Below, one piece after another: positions 1 through 7,850 of a stretch of DNA of 28,036 nt; position 1 is the stretch's first letter, and each line of letters opens with the position of its first letter. Below the pieces are notes generated by a model. The model saw only the letters and a program-made list of their open reading frames with translations. It was not told the origin of the DNA and did no database searches. Where the stretch lies: NCBI GenBank assembly GCA_965372355.1, contig CBDVBZ010000035.1, positions 1 to 28,036 of the forward strand. The letters are read 5' to 3'. The translations under genes and the position numbers were made by a program. The stretch comes from CBDVBZ01 sp965372355 (GTDB lineage: Bacteria; Krumholzibacteriota; Krumholzibacteriia; WVZY01).

Positions 1-2
1 CA

Positions 3-410
3 ATCGACCTGGATGCGGCAAGGGGCAATGAGTTGGTGGTTGCGAGAGAGCTGATCGCGGACGCCCAACTCCAAAAACGATTCGTGTCGGACAGGGCCAA
101 CCTCGTGGATCTGGTCGCGGCGGAAACCCTGCTGCACCGATATCTACAAACGAATCCAAGTGACACGCAAGGGGTTGCCGAGGCCTTTTATCTGCTCGCC
201 ATCGCCGAGTCCAACGTGTCGCGATCGTACTGGATATCCGAAACACCTTTTCTCCTCGAACGAGCCATCCGCTTGGCTCCGAAATCGCCAACCGCTCCCC
301 GCGCGTACGAGTTTCTCGAGGAATACACCGTATCGGCTTACACGGGAGAAACACTTCCCGATGGAGTCCGGGGTAAACTCGAGGAATTGAGAACGATGGT
401 TGAAAACTAG
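3..410 (+). CDS. C-terminal part of a TPR-like helical protein (5' end outside window)
   Basis: The reading frame is open to the left edge of the window, so the true start lies upstream; the TTG at 33 is only an internal codon. About 135 residues are visible. They are predominantly helical with alternating small and aromatic residues (AEAFYLLAIAES, then LLERAIRLAPKSPTAPRAYEFLEEY), which resembles degenerate tetratricopeptide repeats. There is no membrane segment or catalytic motif in the visible part. It ends 57 bp before the MFS transporter on the same strand. No promoter is obvious in that gap, so co-transcription is possible. The family cannot be named from this fragment; a TPR scaffold is the best description. 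Confidence 0.6.
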   Translation: MDLDAARGNELVVARELIADAQLQKRFVSDRANLVDLVAAETLLHRYLQTNPSDTQGVAEAFYLLAIAESNVSRSYWISETPFLLERAIRLAPKSPTAPRAYEFLEEYTVSAYTGETLPDGVRGKLEELRTMVEN

Positions 411-467
411 AAACGCGGGGCTGATTCCTCAAAACGTTGTTTTTCCAAGGTCGTCAAGGGGGTAGGA

Positions 468-1757
468 ATGACGCAGCATCAGGTCTTTAATCGTTGGTGG
501 GTTGTACTGGGTGCAATCCTGATTCAGCTTTCTCTGGGGGCTATCTACGCGTGGTCGGTCTTTACGCCACAGCTGACGGAAGCCGGTTGGACAAAAACCC
601 AGACCCAGATCGTTTTTTCGGTGGGTCTCGCGTTTTTCGCCATCGTGATGGTGCTTGCCGGGCGAATGCTCCCCAAGTTTGGGCCACGAAAGGTAGCTAT
701 GGCCGGCGGAGTCGTTCTGGGAGCCGGCTACATACTGGCGGGGCTCTTTGGAGGAACCAGTTTTCCGGCGATCCTCGTCTTTATCGGCGTGGTCGGCGGC
801 AGCGGAATCGGCCTCGCATACGTGGTGCCAATCGCCGTGGGGATGAGATGGTTCCCGGACAAGAAAGGCCTGATCACCGGCCTTGCAGTCGCCGGGTTTG
901 GGTTTGGCGCCATGCTCTGGGTCAAGCTCGCCGGGTCATGGGGACAGCTCCTCTCGTCAATAGGTCTGAGCACTACGTTTACAATATACGGTGTCGTATT
1001 TCTCCTCTCCGTCGTGATCGGTGGTATCTGGATGGTTTTTCCACCGGCGGAATGGAAACCGAAGGGCTGGTCGCCACCCGCACCGGATGCGACAAAAGCT
1101 GCGGCGGGCTCCGTTGATTTTCAGAGCAGCGAGATGCTTTCCACACCGCAGTTCTACCAGATTTTCATCGTCATGGCTTTCGCAACGGGCGCCGGTCTCA
1201 TGTCGATTGGTCTCATGAAGCTCTTCCCCATGAGCGCGCTCCAGGCAAACGGCGTATCGCGGGTGGATGCGCTGGCGATCTCTGGAACGGCGATGGCCGT
1301 CTTCTTCTCGCTGGCCAACGGGATCGGCCGGATAGTGTGGGGCGCGATCTCTGACAGGATCGGCCGCAAGCTGTCCATCATACTCATGACGGCTCTGCAG
1401 GGCATCATGGTGATCCTGTTCCCGATGATGGCTGGAGTAAAAGGCCTTCTTTATCTGGGTGCAACGGTCATCGGCTTCAATTTCGGCGGCAACTTCGCTC
1501 TCTTCCCTACCGTCACCGCTGATACGTTTGGCACGAAGCACATCGGACAAAACTATGGCTGGGTGTTTCTGGCGTACGGAGTTGGCGGAATCTTCGGGCC
1601 CATCCTCGGTGGCAAGCTCGGAGACATGGGCAACTTCCCGTTGGCGTTCCGGCTTTGCGGAATACTCTGCATCGTGGCCGCCGTCATCATTGCCATGCTG
1701 AGGCAGCCGAAGAAACAGGAGGCTCCGGCATTACATCAGGAGGCGAAGGCCGCCTGA
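468..1757 (+). CDS. MFS transporter, oxalate/formate antiporter (OFA) type
   Basis: A 429-residue inner-membrane carrier with about 12 hydrophobic segments. The start NRWWVVLGAILIQLSLGAIY, the loop RWFPDKKGLITGLAVAGFGF and the two motif-A-like loops (GRMLPKFGPRK near residue 65, SDRIGRK near 295) are typical of the OFA subfamily of the major facilitator superfamily. These carriers move small mono- or dicarboxylates such as oxalate/formate or monocarboxylates. The substrate here cannot be read from the sequence. The ATG at 468 is preceded by a purine-rich site (AAGGGGGTAGGA). The TGA stop lies inside the ribosome-binding site of the following ABC exporter, so the two are probably translated from one mRNA. 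Confidence 0.9.
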   Translation: MTQHQVFNRWWVVLGAILIQLSLGAIYAWSVFTPQLTEAGWTKTQTQIVFSVGLAFFAIVMVLAGRMLPKFGPRKVAMAGGVVLGAGYILAGLFGGTSFPAILVFIGVVGGSGIGLAYVVPIAVGMRWFPDKKGLITGLAVAGFGFGAMLWVKLAGSWGQLLSSIGLSTTFTIYGVVFLLSVVIGGIWMVFPPAEWKPKGWSPPAPDATKAAAGSVDFQSSEMLSTPQFYQIFIVMAFATGAGLMSIGLMKLFPMSALQANGVSRVDALAISGTAMAVFFSLANGIGRIVWGAISDRIGRKLSIILMTALQGIMVILFPMMAGVKGLLYLGATVIGFNFGGNFALFPTVTADTFGTKHIGQNYGWVFLAYGVGGIFGPILGGKLGDMGNFPLAFRLCGILCIVAAVIIAMLRQPKKQEAPALHQEAKAA

Positions 1758-1768
1758 GGAGAACCACC

Positions 1769-3583
1769 GTGTCAACAAAGAGCCGCCATGCAACCGAAAA
1801 GCCCCCCTTGGCTGATACCAATGCTGTCGGCGGCGCGAGTAAGAAGAAGTCCGTCTCGCTCTCAAGCGTAAGACATGCGTTTCGAAGCATCGTATGGCCC
1901 AGGAGAAAGATCATTCTCCTGGGCCTCGTTCTCATCGGGATCAACCGGCTGTCCGGGTTGGTACTTCCCGGCTCCACAAAATACCTCATCGACAACGTCA
2001 TCGGTGCGGGCGAAACGTCGCTCTTAAAACTGCTATTGCTCGTTGTGGGTCTTGCTCTCCTCGTGCAATCGGTGACGTCTTTCGTTCTGACCCGCCTTCT
2101 CAGCGTGGAAGCGCAGCACCTGATATCCGTCCTGCGTGCGCAGATGCAAAGACAGATCATCCATCTACCGATAGGTTTCTTCGACAGCAACAAGTCGGGT
2201 GCACTGGTGTCGCGCATCATGAAAGATGTCGAGGGTGTGCGCAACCTGGTCGGTACCGGGCTCGTGCAATTGGTGGGCGGGGTCCTGACCGCGCTCGTCG
2301 CGCTCGTTCTTCTGATCAGGATCAACGCTCAACTGACGCTCTATACATTCATTCCTCTTATCCTCTTCGGCATCGTCTCGATGAAGGCATTTGCGTTTAT
2401 TCGGCCCATCTTCCGCAAGCGTGGCGAAATCCACGCCGAGGTAACCGGGCGGTTGACCGAGACGCTCGCCGGTATTCGTGTGATCAAGGGGTTTCACGCG
2501 GAGCCGCAGGAAAACGCGGTTTTCGAGAGCGGTGTGGACCGCCTCTTCCAGAACGTCAAACAGTCGTTGACGGCCACCAGTCTCGTAACCAGTATGGCGA
2601 CCCTGCTGATGGGACTCACAAGCGTGATCATCATGGGACTCGGCGGAACCATGATCATCAAGGGGCAGATGACCGTGGGAGAGTTTGTGGCCTTCACACT
2701 GTATCTTGCGTTTCTCATCACACCGATCGTACAGATGAGCAACATCGGCACGCAGATTACGGAGGCTTTCGCCGGTCTCGATCGGATGGAGGAAATCCTT
2801 GTAATGGAGCGCGAGGGCGAAGAGGAGGACCGCCATATCGAACTCGACGACATCCGCGGTGACATCACGTTTGAGGATGTAACGTTCGCCTACGAGGAGG
2901 ATAAGGACGTCTTGAAGAATGTCAGCTTCGAGGCCGCAGCAGGAACGCTCACCGCGTTTGTCGGCAGCTCGGGCTCGGGCAAGACAACGGCGGCCGGGCT
3001 CGCCGCGTCGTTTCGAAAGCCGACCGGGGGGGTGGTCCGTATCGATGGCCATGACCTCGCAACGGTCAAGCTGGAGAGCTACCGCAGCCGTCTGGGCGTT
3101 GTCTTACAGGATGAGTTTCTTTTCGAGGGCACGATTCGCGAGAACATTCTCTTTGCCCGCCCGGATGCCGGCGAGGATGACTTGATGGCCGCCACCACGG
3201 CGGCATACGTCAAGGAGTTTACGGACGGATTCGACAAGGGCCTGGACACGCTGATCGGTGAGCGCGGAGTAAAGCTCTCCGGCGGGCAGAGGCAGCGCGT
3301 CTCCATCGCCCGCGCAATCCTCGCCGACCCCAGGATACTCATCCTCGACGAGGCGACCTCCAGTCTCGATACGGAGAGCGAGAGCTACATCCAGCAGAGT
3401 CTCGACCGACTGCTGGCCGGGCGTACGACCCTCGTGATCGCCCACCGTCTGAGCACGATCCGGCGCGCCGACCAGATCCTCGTGCTGGAAGACGGCCGCA
3501 TCGTCGAGCGAGGAACCCACGAGGAACTCATCGAGCGCAAAGGCCGCTACCACGAGCTCTACACCTACCAGGCGCGTATCTAG
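1769..3583 (+). CDS. ABC exporter half-transporter (membrane domain fused to ATPase)
   Basis: A 604-residue type I ABC exporter of the MsbA/ABCB type, expected to work as a homodimer exporting a lipid, drug or peptide. The six-helix membrane domain covers about residues 45-330. The ATPase domain follows with Walker A GSSGSGKTT (399-407), Q-loop Q447, signature LSGGQ (503-507), Walker B ILILDE (523-528) and the H-loop His559; all key residues are intact. The frame is open further upstream, but the GTG at 1769 is chosen because GAGGAGAA lies 5 nt before it and overlaps the stop of the MFS gene. That leaves an 11-bp gap and suggests translational coupling. The Ser/Lys-rich first 35 residues are probably a cytosolic tail. 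The substrate is unknown. Confidence 0.93.
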   Translation: MSTKSRHATEKPPLADTNAVGGASKKKSVSLSSVRHAFRSIVWPRRKIILLGLVLIGINRLSGLVLPGSTKYLIDNVIGAGETSLLKLLLLVVGLALLVQSVTSFVLTRLLSVEAQHLISVLRAQMQRQIIHLPIGFFDSNKSGALVSRIMKDVEGVRNLVGTGLVQLVGGVLTALVALVLLIRINAQLTLYTFIPLILFGIVSMKAFAFIRPIFRKRGEIHAEVTGRLTETLAGIRVIKGFHAEPQENAVFESGVDRLFQNVKQSLTATSLVTSMATLLMGLTSVIIMGLGGTMIIKGQMTVGEFVAFTLYLAFLITPIVQMSNIGTQITEAFAGLDRMEEILVMEREGEEEDRHIELDDIRGDITFEDVTFAYEEDKDVLKNVSFEAAAGTLTAFVGSSGSGKTTAAGLAASFRKPTGGVVRIDGHDLATVKLESYRSRLGVVLQDEFLFEGTIRENILFARPDAGEDDLMAATTAAYVKEFTDGFDKGLDTLIGERGVKLSGGQRQRVSIARAILADPRILILDEATSSLDTESESYIQQSLDRLLAGRTTLVIAHRLSTIRRADQILVLEDGRIVERGTHEELIERKGRYHELYTYQARI

Positions 3584-3620
3584 CTTCCCTGCCTAACACT
3601 CATGAGTGCGGGTACATACA

Positions 3621-3653
3621 GAAGTGACCTCGCGCAATGCACGAGGCCACTTC
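3621..3653. terminator. Hairpin between convergent genes, possible bidirectional terminator
   Basis: GAAGTG-A-CCTCG pairs with CGAGG-C-CACTTC around a 9-nt loop: an 11-bp stem with one A/C mismatch. It sits midway between the stop of the ABC exporter and the stop of the convergent DUF35 gene, where a shared terminator is expected. There is no clear T-tract on either side, so termination efficiency is uncertain. Confidence 0.45.
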
Positions 3654-3676
3654 GTCTCGAGTATGCCGGACCCGAG

Positions 3677-4189
3677 CTAGATCAGCTCGAATGACAGGTC
3701 TATGCACGTGTTCGTCGGTTGGCCAGCCGGGTTGAACACCGCCCTGACCTTGTCGCCGATCTTGATCGGCTTGCGGTCGAGCAGAAAGCTCTTCAGGATC
3801 GTGGCCACGCCTTCCATCTTGACGTCGATCTGGTAGTACGGAGTCTCGATCTCGAGACCCGTGCCTCCACGCTCGACGTATGTATAGGAGTAGATGTATC
3901 CATGGGGATCCTTGACCTCCACCCACTCCATCGGGTGGTGGCAATCGGGGCAGTCCGCGCGCGGCGGGAGCCACATTTCCCCACTACCCTTGTAGATCGG
4001 GCAGGCCTTGTTGACGCACTTCGTCGCCATCAGGCGTCCCTCGGTCAGCCCCTTGAAATACGGGGTCAACAGGCCGTACGTATGAAAGTGCGACCCTTCC
4101 TTGCCGAGACGCGGGAACTGCAGCACCCACGCATCACCCGTCTCTGTGATCTCAGACGGGGCTGTATTCAGTTTAACGCGATCAGACAT
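3677..4189 (-). CDS. DUF35 OB-fold protein with N-terminal zinc ribbon (acyl-CoA-associated)
   Basis: A 170-residue protein of the DUF35 family: an N-terminal helix and rubredoxin-like zinc ribbon followed by an OB-fold. The start of the domain (LLTPYFKGLTEGRL, residues 40-53) is the usual DUF35 helix. Zinc ligands are Cys58/Cys63 and Cys80/Cys83, with the PPRADCPDC motif; four residues between the first cysteine pair is wider than the common two. DUF35 proteins are partners of thiolase-fold enzymes, for example BbsA with BbsB, ChsH2 with Ltp2, and the archaeal thiolase/HMG-CoA synthase complex. Here the gene follows a thiolase-like gene after 13 bp. The ATG at 4189 is preceded by GGGAGG; the in-frame ATG 20 codons upstream would overlap the thiolase gene and has no such site. 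Confidence 0.9.
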   Translation of the reverse strand: MSDRVKLNTAPSEITETGDAWVLQFPRLGKEGSHFHTYGLLTPYFKGLTEGRLMATKCVNKACPIYKGSGEMWLPPRADCPDCHHPMEWVEVKDPHGYIYSYTYVERGGTGLEIETPYYQIDVKMEGVATILKSFLLDRKPIKIGDKVRAVFNPAGQPTNTCIDLSFELI

Positions 4190-4202
4190 TTCTACACCTC
4201 CC

Positions 4203-5603
4203 TTAGAACGCCTTTTCGAGAACGCTGCAAACGACATGACTACCGACACCCGCGTGCGAGATGGCGAGTCCCCGCCGGGGATCCTTCACCTGCAGGCTCG
4301 ACCAGTCATCCGGTTTCTTCTTGCCGTAGCGCTCCCATAGTTTTGGATCACCATGGAATTTGTCGTATTTGCCCTGGAGCTGCCAGAAGACCTCACCACA
4401 CTGCCAGATCCCCGTAGCACCCACGGCGTGGGTCGTGCCCAACAGACCACCCGACAGGTTGGACGGGCATTTGCCCGGTTTGCCCGTGTGAGGGTTCATG
4501 TGGTAGCACTCGCCGCTCGTCACGTAGTCCTGCTCCTTGCCGTAGAGCGTCATCCCCACATCTCCGTACGTCTGCAGATCGGAGATGGTAAACGCATCGT
4601 GCGTTTCGAGAACGTCGAGGTCTTCCATCGGATCCTTGACACCGGCCATGCGGTACGCCATGTACGCGGCGAAGCGCGTCGCGCCAAAGCTCTCGAAGCC
4701 CGGCCAACGGCCATCGGTCTTCTCCATTTCCGCATACAGGTCCTTGTAGTCCTCCTCCGTCTCGTTCGGCAGAAGCGGGATGCGCATGGGACGGCGATCG
4801 CCCGTGCGAAGCGTGTGCGACCCACCGGCTGTGTAGATCAGTGTCGGTTTGTCCGTCAGCTTGAAGGCGAGTTCTTCCGAAACCAGCAGCGCAGCCGCCG
4901 AGCCGACGCTCATCGCACAGCACTCAAGGAAACGCAGCGGATCGGAAACCATGGAGCCTTCTAGCACCTCTTCTATTGTGTGCCTTCCCGGTTGCTGGGA
5001 AAAAGGCGAATGGCAGGCGTAGCCTCTGTTCTTCACGGCGATCTCGGCGCGAACGCGCTCATCGACGTTGTACATCTCCTGGAAACGCCGCGCCATCGGC
5101 GCATAGTAGCTCGCGTAGTTCCGGGCGAGACGCGTCTCGAAGTCTTTGCAGGCCGCCGACGCGATATAGTAGTTGCCCGTCCAGGTCTTGACCTCATCCA
5201 TCCGTTCCCACCCCAGGACGAGCGAACAATCGGCGAGACCGCTCGCCACTGTGGTCGCGCCCATCAGCATTGCGGATCCGCCCGTCGCACCACCTGTCTT
5301 GATGCCAACATTCCCAAGGAGATCCAGACCGAGATAGTCGTGAACCTTGGCTTCACAGAGCAGCTGGTCCTGGAAATGATCGGCAAACTCACCGTAGCAT
5401 GCAAAATTGATAAGCCCCTTGACTTCGAGGGGATCCATCTTCAGGTCATTCTCCTCGAGGAGCATGCGAAACGCCATCATCGCAAGCTCGTCGAGCTTCT
5501 TCTCTGGGTATCTCTTGCGAAAGTCGGTCGTACCCGCCGCCACCATATACACGGGGCGGGTCCATTTGGGAACCCTGAGGTTTCCGCGCTCAAACTTGAT
5601 CAT
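4203..5603 (-). CDS. Thiolase-fold protein of the SCP2/lipid-transfer type, lacking catalytic cysteines
   Basis: A 466-residue thiolase-superfamily protein, longer than the usual 390-400. The start is set at 5603, where AAAGGAG lies 5 nt upstream; the ATG 17 codons earlier lacks a site. The SCP2-type landmarks are TGGATGGSAM (103-112), ETHDAFT (333-339), GGLLGTTHAVGATG (385-398) and SHAGVG (449-454). In ordinary SCP2 thiolases the first contains the nucleophile (CATG) and the second a further Cys (HDCF). Here these positions are Gly105 and Ala338, while His335 and His392 remain. There is an insertion around residues 265-310. With the DUF35 partner next door this suggests an acyl-CoA enzyme that does not do standard thiolysis, such as a retro-aldolase, or a substrate-binding subunit. 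The fold is certain; the reaction is inference. Confidence 0.88.
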   Translation of the reverse strand: MIKFERGNLRVPKWTRPVYMVAAGTTDFRKRYPEKKLDELAMMAFRMLLEENDLKMDPLEVKGLINFACYGEFADHFQDQLLCEAKVHDYLGLDLLGNVGIKTGGATGGSAMLMGATTVASGLADCSLVLGWERMDEVKTWTGNYYIASAACKDFETRLARNYASYYAPMARRFQEMYNVDERVRAEIAVKNRGYACHSPFSQQPGRHTIEEVLEGSMVSDPLRFLECCAMSVGSAAALLVSEELAFKLTDKPTLIYTAGGSHTLRTGDRRPMRIPLLPNETEEDYKDLYAEMEKTDGRWPGFESFGATRFAAYMAYRMAGVKDPMEDLDVLETHDAFTISDLQTYGDVGMTLYGKEQDYVTSGECYHMNPHTGKPGKCPSNLSGGLLGTTHAVGATGIWQCGEVFWQLQGKYDKFHGDPKLWERYGKKKPDDWSSLQVKDPRRGLAISHAGVGSHVVCSVLEKAF

Positions 5604-5931
5604 ACCTACTCCTTTCCCACCAAACGCACCGGTGAGATGCCGGTGTGTTTTCAATCACTTGCGCCACACCAAAGCGGCATTTGCCTATGATACACATTGG
5701 GTCCAGTGTGCGGGCGAAAATCTCATCCGGATTGAGAGGCCGGTATGCTGCGCCCTTTGTTAATGCGTGAGCCATGTTATAATAACTACCTCAGAGAAGT
5801 CAAATGTCTTCGGTTGCCCCTCGCGCGGCGGCCGGAGACGGGCGCTACGAGCCTCCCCACGCAAGTCCACTCGCATTCGTTTCGAGCGGTCTGAGCGTGT
5901 CCGAGCTCCGTCGGCAGGATCGTGGTGAAGT
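5604..5931. other. Non-coding gap: long leader of the thiolase/DUF35 operon
   Basis: No supported gene. On the minus strand it holds a promoter (5776-5803), a predicted leader of about 165 nt, and a small hairpin (CACCGG at 5627-5632 pairing with CCGGTG at 5640-5645) about 10 nt upstream of the thiolase ribosome-binding site. The right part (5804-5931) is the downstream end of the lipoprotein gene, with GC-rich sequence but no clear terminator. Confidence 0.5.
5776..5803 (-). promoter_or_regulatory. Sigma-70-type promoter for the thiolase/DUF35 operon
   Basis: Read on the minus strand, -35 TTGACT (5 of 6 consensus) and -10 TATAAC (5 of 6) are separated by 16 bp. The predicted start of transcription is near 5769, giving an untranslated leader of about 165 nt before the ATG at 5603. 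No other minus-strand gene begins in between. Confidence 0.5.
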
Positions 5932-7311
5932 CTAGTTCTCCAGGTAGACATGCTTCAGCGCCATGATCACGGCATGCATTTGGTGTTGTGTCACATCCAC
6001 GCGGAGTTCGTGAAACGTACGTCCGGGGTACGGTTGCTTCGGAGGACCCGCCGCATTCATCACGCCGCCAATGGCCCATTCGTCCTCCGTCGGGTTCTGC
6101 ACGAGAAAATCGTTTTTGTCGCTGAGCGGTCCGTTGATCTGCCAGCTCGTCAGTTTGTAGAACATCGTGTCGATGACGTACAACAGATCCACCGCGGCAG
6201 CGGCGTCTCCCCGCTGTTTGGCGATACGGTACGCACTGATGAGGCCCTCGAGGGCGTAGGCCGTGTTGAGCTTTCTGTCGAGGGTCTCGTGTATGTATAT
6301 CATCCACCAGCTCAGCGCGAGCGTCACATCGGCGAAGAGTTCGTGATTCCGCCAGCGCGACTCGTAGTAGTCGAGAAACGACATGGAACCCCATTGAAAG
6401 AAGCCCTTGGTGCTCTTGGCATCCGGGTTCTTGGCCCACGCCTTTGTCGTGTACGCCTCCGCACTTGCCCAGGCGGCTCGCTCGACCGCCGGAATCAGCT
6501 CCGCCCGACCCATATAGCGAGCGGCCTGGGTCAGGCAGAGCAAAGTCTCACCGTCGAAGTACGGGCTCGAGTAAGTGGCTCTTGTTTGCGCATTCGTATC
6601 GAAATCCTTGGCAAAACGTCCCTTGTCGAACTGCATCCACTGCAAAAACCCCAGATACCCATCGAGGTGGGTCGTGAGCCTGTCCCGGTAGTCAGACGGG
6701 ATATCCTCGTCGGTGTTCAGATACTCGATGATCGCAAGCCCGAGCAGAGCAACGGTACCTGTCTTTGTGCGTTCCTCGGTTCTGTATTTCACCGTGAGCG
6801 TTCCGTCCGGTCCCGGGATGCTCTGATCGAGCCAGAAGTCGAAGCCTTTCACGAGAGCTTCTCTGGTAAGAGCCGTCGGTTTGTAACGGTGGCAAAGGGC
6901 AAGCCCCCATAGTGCCCCCGTCTGGCGAACCTGGTTATCGTTGAGCTCCCACATTTTTCTCAGCCAATCGTATTGATATCGGAAGCTGCCATCGGGCCGC
7001 TGAACCTTGACGAGAAACCGGGTGCCCATATCGAGGGATTCAAGAAGTATCTCACGATTCATCTTGAGATCGGCGCGTTTGTGAAGTGTGGCCAGGGCGC
7101 CCTCCCGTTTTCCCCGCACAAACGACTTGCGCTTTCTCCACTCCTCGTCTTCACGAACTTCCGCCATCTCGGCCTTGAAGCCGTACAACTGCGGGGCGGA
7201 CTGCTCAGCGGCTTCTTCCTTCTTGCCACCCGAGTCACACGCACAGCACACGGCGGCCAGCACCAGGCCGATCGTCATCGAAAGCAGTCGCAGCTGGATA
7301 TCTCTACTCAT
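5932..7311 (-). CDS. Probable lipoprotein with alpha/alpha-toroid-like domain, unknown function
   Basis: A 459-residue exported protein. The first 25 residues form a signal sequence ending in VCCACDSGG. Cys25 would be the lipidated residue, although the residues before it (Cys-Cys-Ala) are not an ideal lipobox. After a charged linker (about 30-85) come helical repeats with patterns seen in alpha/alpha-barrel, squalene-cyclase-like proteins: SLDMGTRFLVKVQRPDGSF, DNQVRQTGALWGLALC, TGTVALLGLAIIEYL and FDGETLLCLTQAARYMG. Such folds occur in glycan-active enzymes and cyclases, but no catalytic residues can be assigned, so function is unknown. The ATG at 7311 is chosen because the signal sequence starts there and AGAGAGG precedes it; the in-frame ATG 20 codons upstream adds a charged tail. 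It has its own promoter. Confidence 0.8.
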   Translation of the reverse strand: MSRDIQLRLLSMTIGLVLAAVCCACDSGGKKEEAAEQSAPQLYGFKAEMAEVREDEEWRKRKSFVRGKREGALATLHKRADLKMNREILLESLDMGTRFLVKVQRPDGSFRYQYDWLRKMWELNDNQVRQTGALWGLALCHRYKPTALTREALVKGFDFWLDQSIPGPDGTLTVKYRTEERTKTGTVALLGLAIIEYLNTDEDIPSDYRDRLTTHLDGYLGFLQWMQFDKGRFAKDFDTNAQTRATYSSPYFDGETLLCLTQAARYMGRAELIPAVERAAWASAEAYTTKAWAKNPDAKSTKGFFQWGSMSFLDYYESRWRNHELFADVTLALSWWMIYIHETLDRKLNTAYALEGLISAYRIAKQRGDAAAAVDLLYVIDTMFYKLTSWQINGPLSDKNDFLVQNPTEDEWAIGGVMNAAGPPKQPYPGRTFHELRVDVTQHQMHAVIMALKHVYLEN

Positions 7312-7388
7312 CGAATCGCCTCTCTTGAATCTGTCGTCGGGTCTACCTGTCTTGTAACTGGTTGAACGCAAGCCGCTTGCCCTACGGG

Positions 7389-7417
7389 AGTATACCCAAT
7401 CAACCCGCCGGTGTGCA
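7389..7417 (-). promoter_or_regulatory. Sigma-70-type promoter for the lipoprotein gene
   Basis: On the minus strand, -10 TATACT (5 of 6) in the context GGGTATACTCCC, with -35 TGCACA (4 of 6) 17 bp upstream. The start of transcription would be near 7382, about 70 nt before the ATG at 7311. It lies in the 129-bp gap after the VOC gene, whose stop is at 7441. Confidence 0.42.
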
Positions 7418-7440
7418 ACGCCGGGTCCGTTAAAGGATTG

Positions 7441-7806
7441 CTAGATGTCCTGGCCAAACGTGAGAAAATGACCGTTCGGGTCGATCAGATCGAACTCGCG
7501 AATTCCGTAATCCTGGTCTTCGGGCACCGTCGCGATCTCCAGGCCCTTCGACAGGCACGCCTGGTACACGACGTCGACATCCGACACAGAGATATACACG
7601 TGACACGGCTCGATCTCGGTGGACTGATCCTCCCGTTCGGAAAGGTGGACGCTCACACCCCCCCGTTTGAGAATGACATAGAACGGCGGGTCACCGTGGC
7701 TAAAAGACGTCTTGAAACCCAGTTCATCCTCATAGAATCGCACGGTCTCTACAGCGTTATCCACGGGAAGTACGGGGGCGCATTGAGCGAAGAGATCATC
7801 CGGCAT
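7441..7806 (-). CDS. VOC-superfamily protein (glyoxalase/bleomycin-resistance type)
   Basis: A 121-residue, single-unit vicinal-oxygen-chelate protein with two beta-alpha-beta-beta-beta motifs. Landmarks are APVLPVDNAVETVRFYEDEL (helix 1), GGVSVHLSE (about 49-57), CHVYISVSDVDVVYQAC (second motif start) and YGIREFDLIDPNGHFLTFGQ at the end. The C-terminal D-P-N-G-H signature is typical of the bleomycin-resistance/glyoxalase-like branch. The first-strand metal ligand of true glyoxalase I is absent (Pro-Val-Leu-Pro), so it may bind a small molecule rather than catalyse with a metal. GAGGTG precedes the ATG. It follows the methyltransferase after 44 bp and may be the last gene of that operon, but nothing ties it functionally to glycan synthesis. 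Confidence 0.88.
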   Translation of the reverse strand: MPDDLFAQCAPVLPVDNAVETVRFYEDELGFKTSFSHGDPPFYVILKRGGVSVHLSEREDQSTEIEPCHVYISVSDVDVVYQACLSKGLEIATVPEDQDYGIREFDLIDPNGHFLTFGQDI

Positions 7807-7850
7807 GATTGGTCACCTCGTGGTTCTCGGCAGTGCCTCTCCCAACCGAA

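Noticed and set aside
957..1550. Long minus-strand frame opposite the MFS transporter
   Set aside because: It is Arg/His/Asp-rich, without a ribosome-binding site or family resemblance, and lies wholly antisense to a clear gene, as do similar long frames opposite the ABC exporter, tex and the thiolase.
5590..5775. A 61-codon minus-strand frame upstream of the thiolase gene, as a possible leader peptide
   Set aside because: Its ATG abuts the predicted -10 and lies upstream of the likely transcription start. It has no ribosome-binding site and shows no family resemblance.
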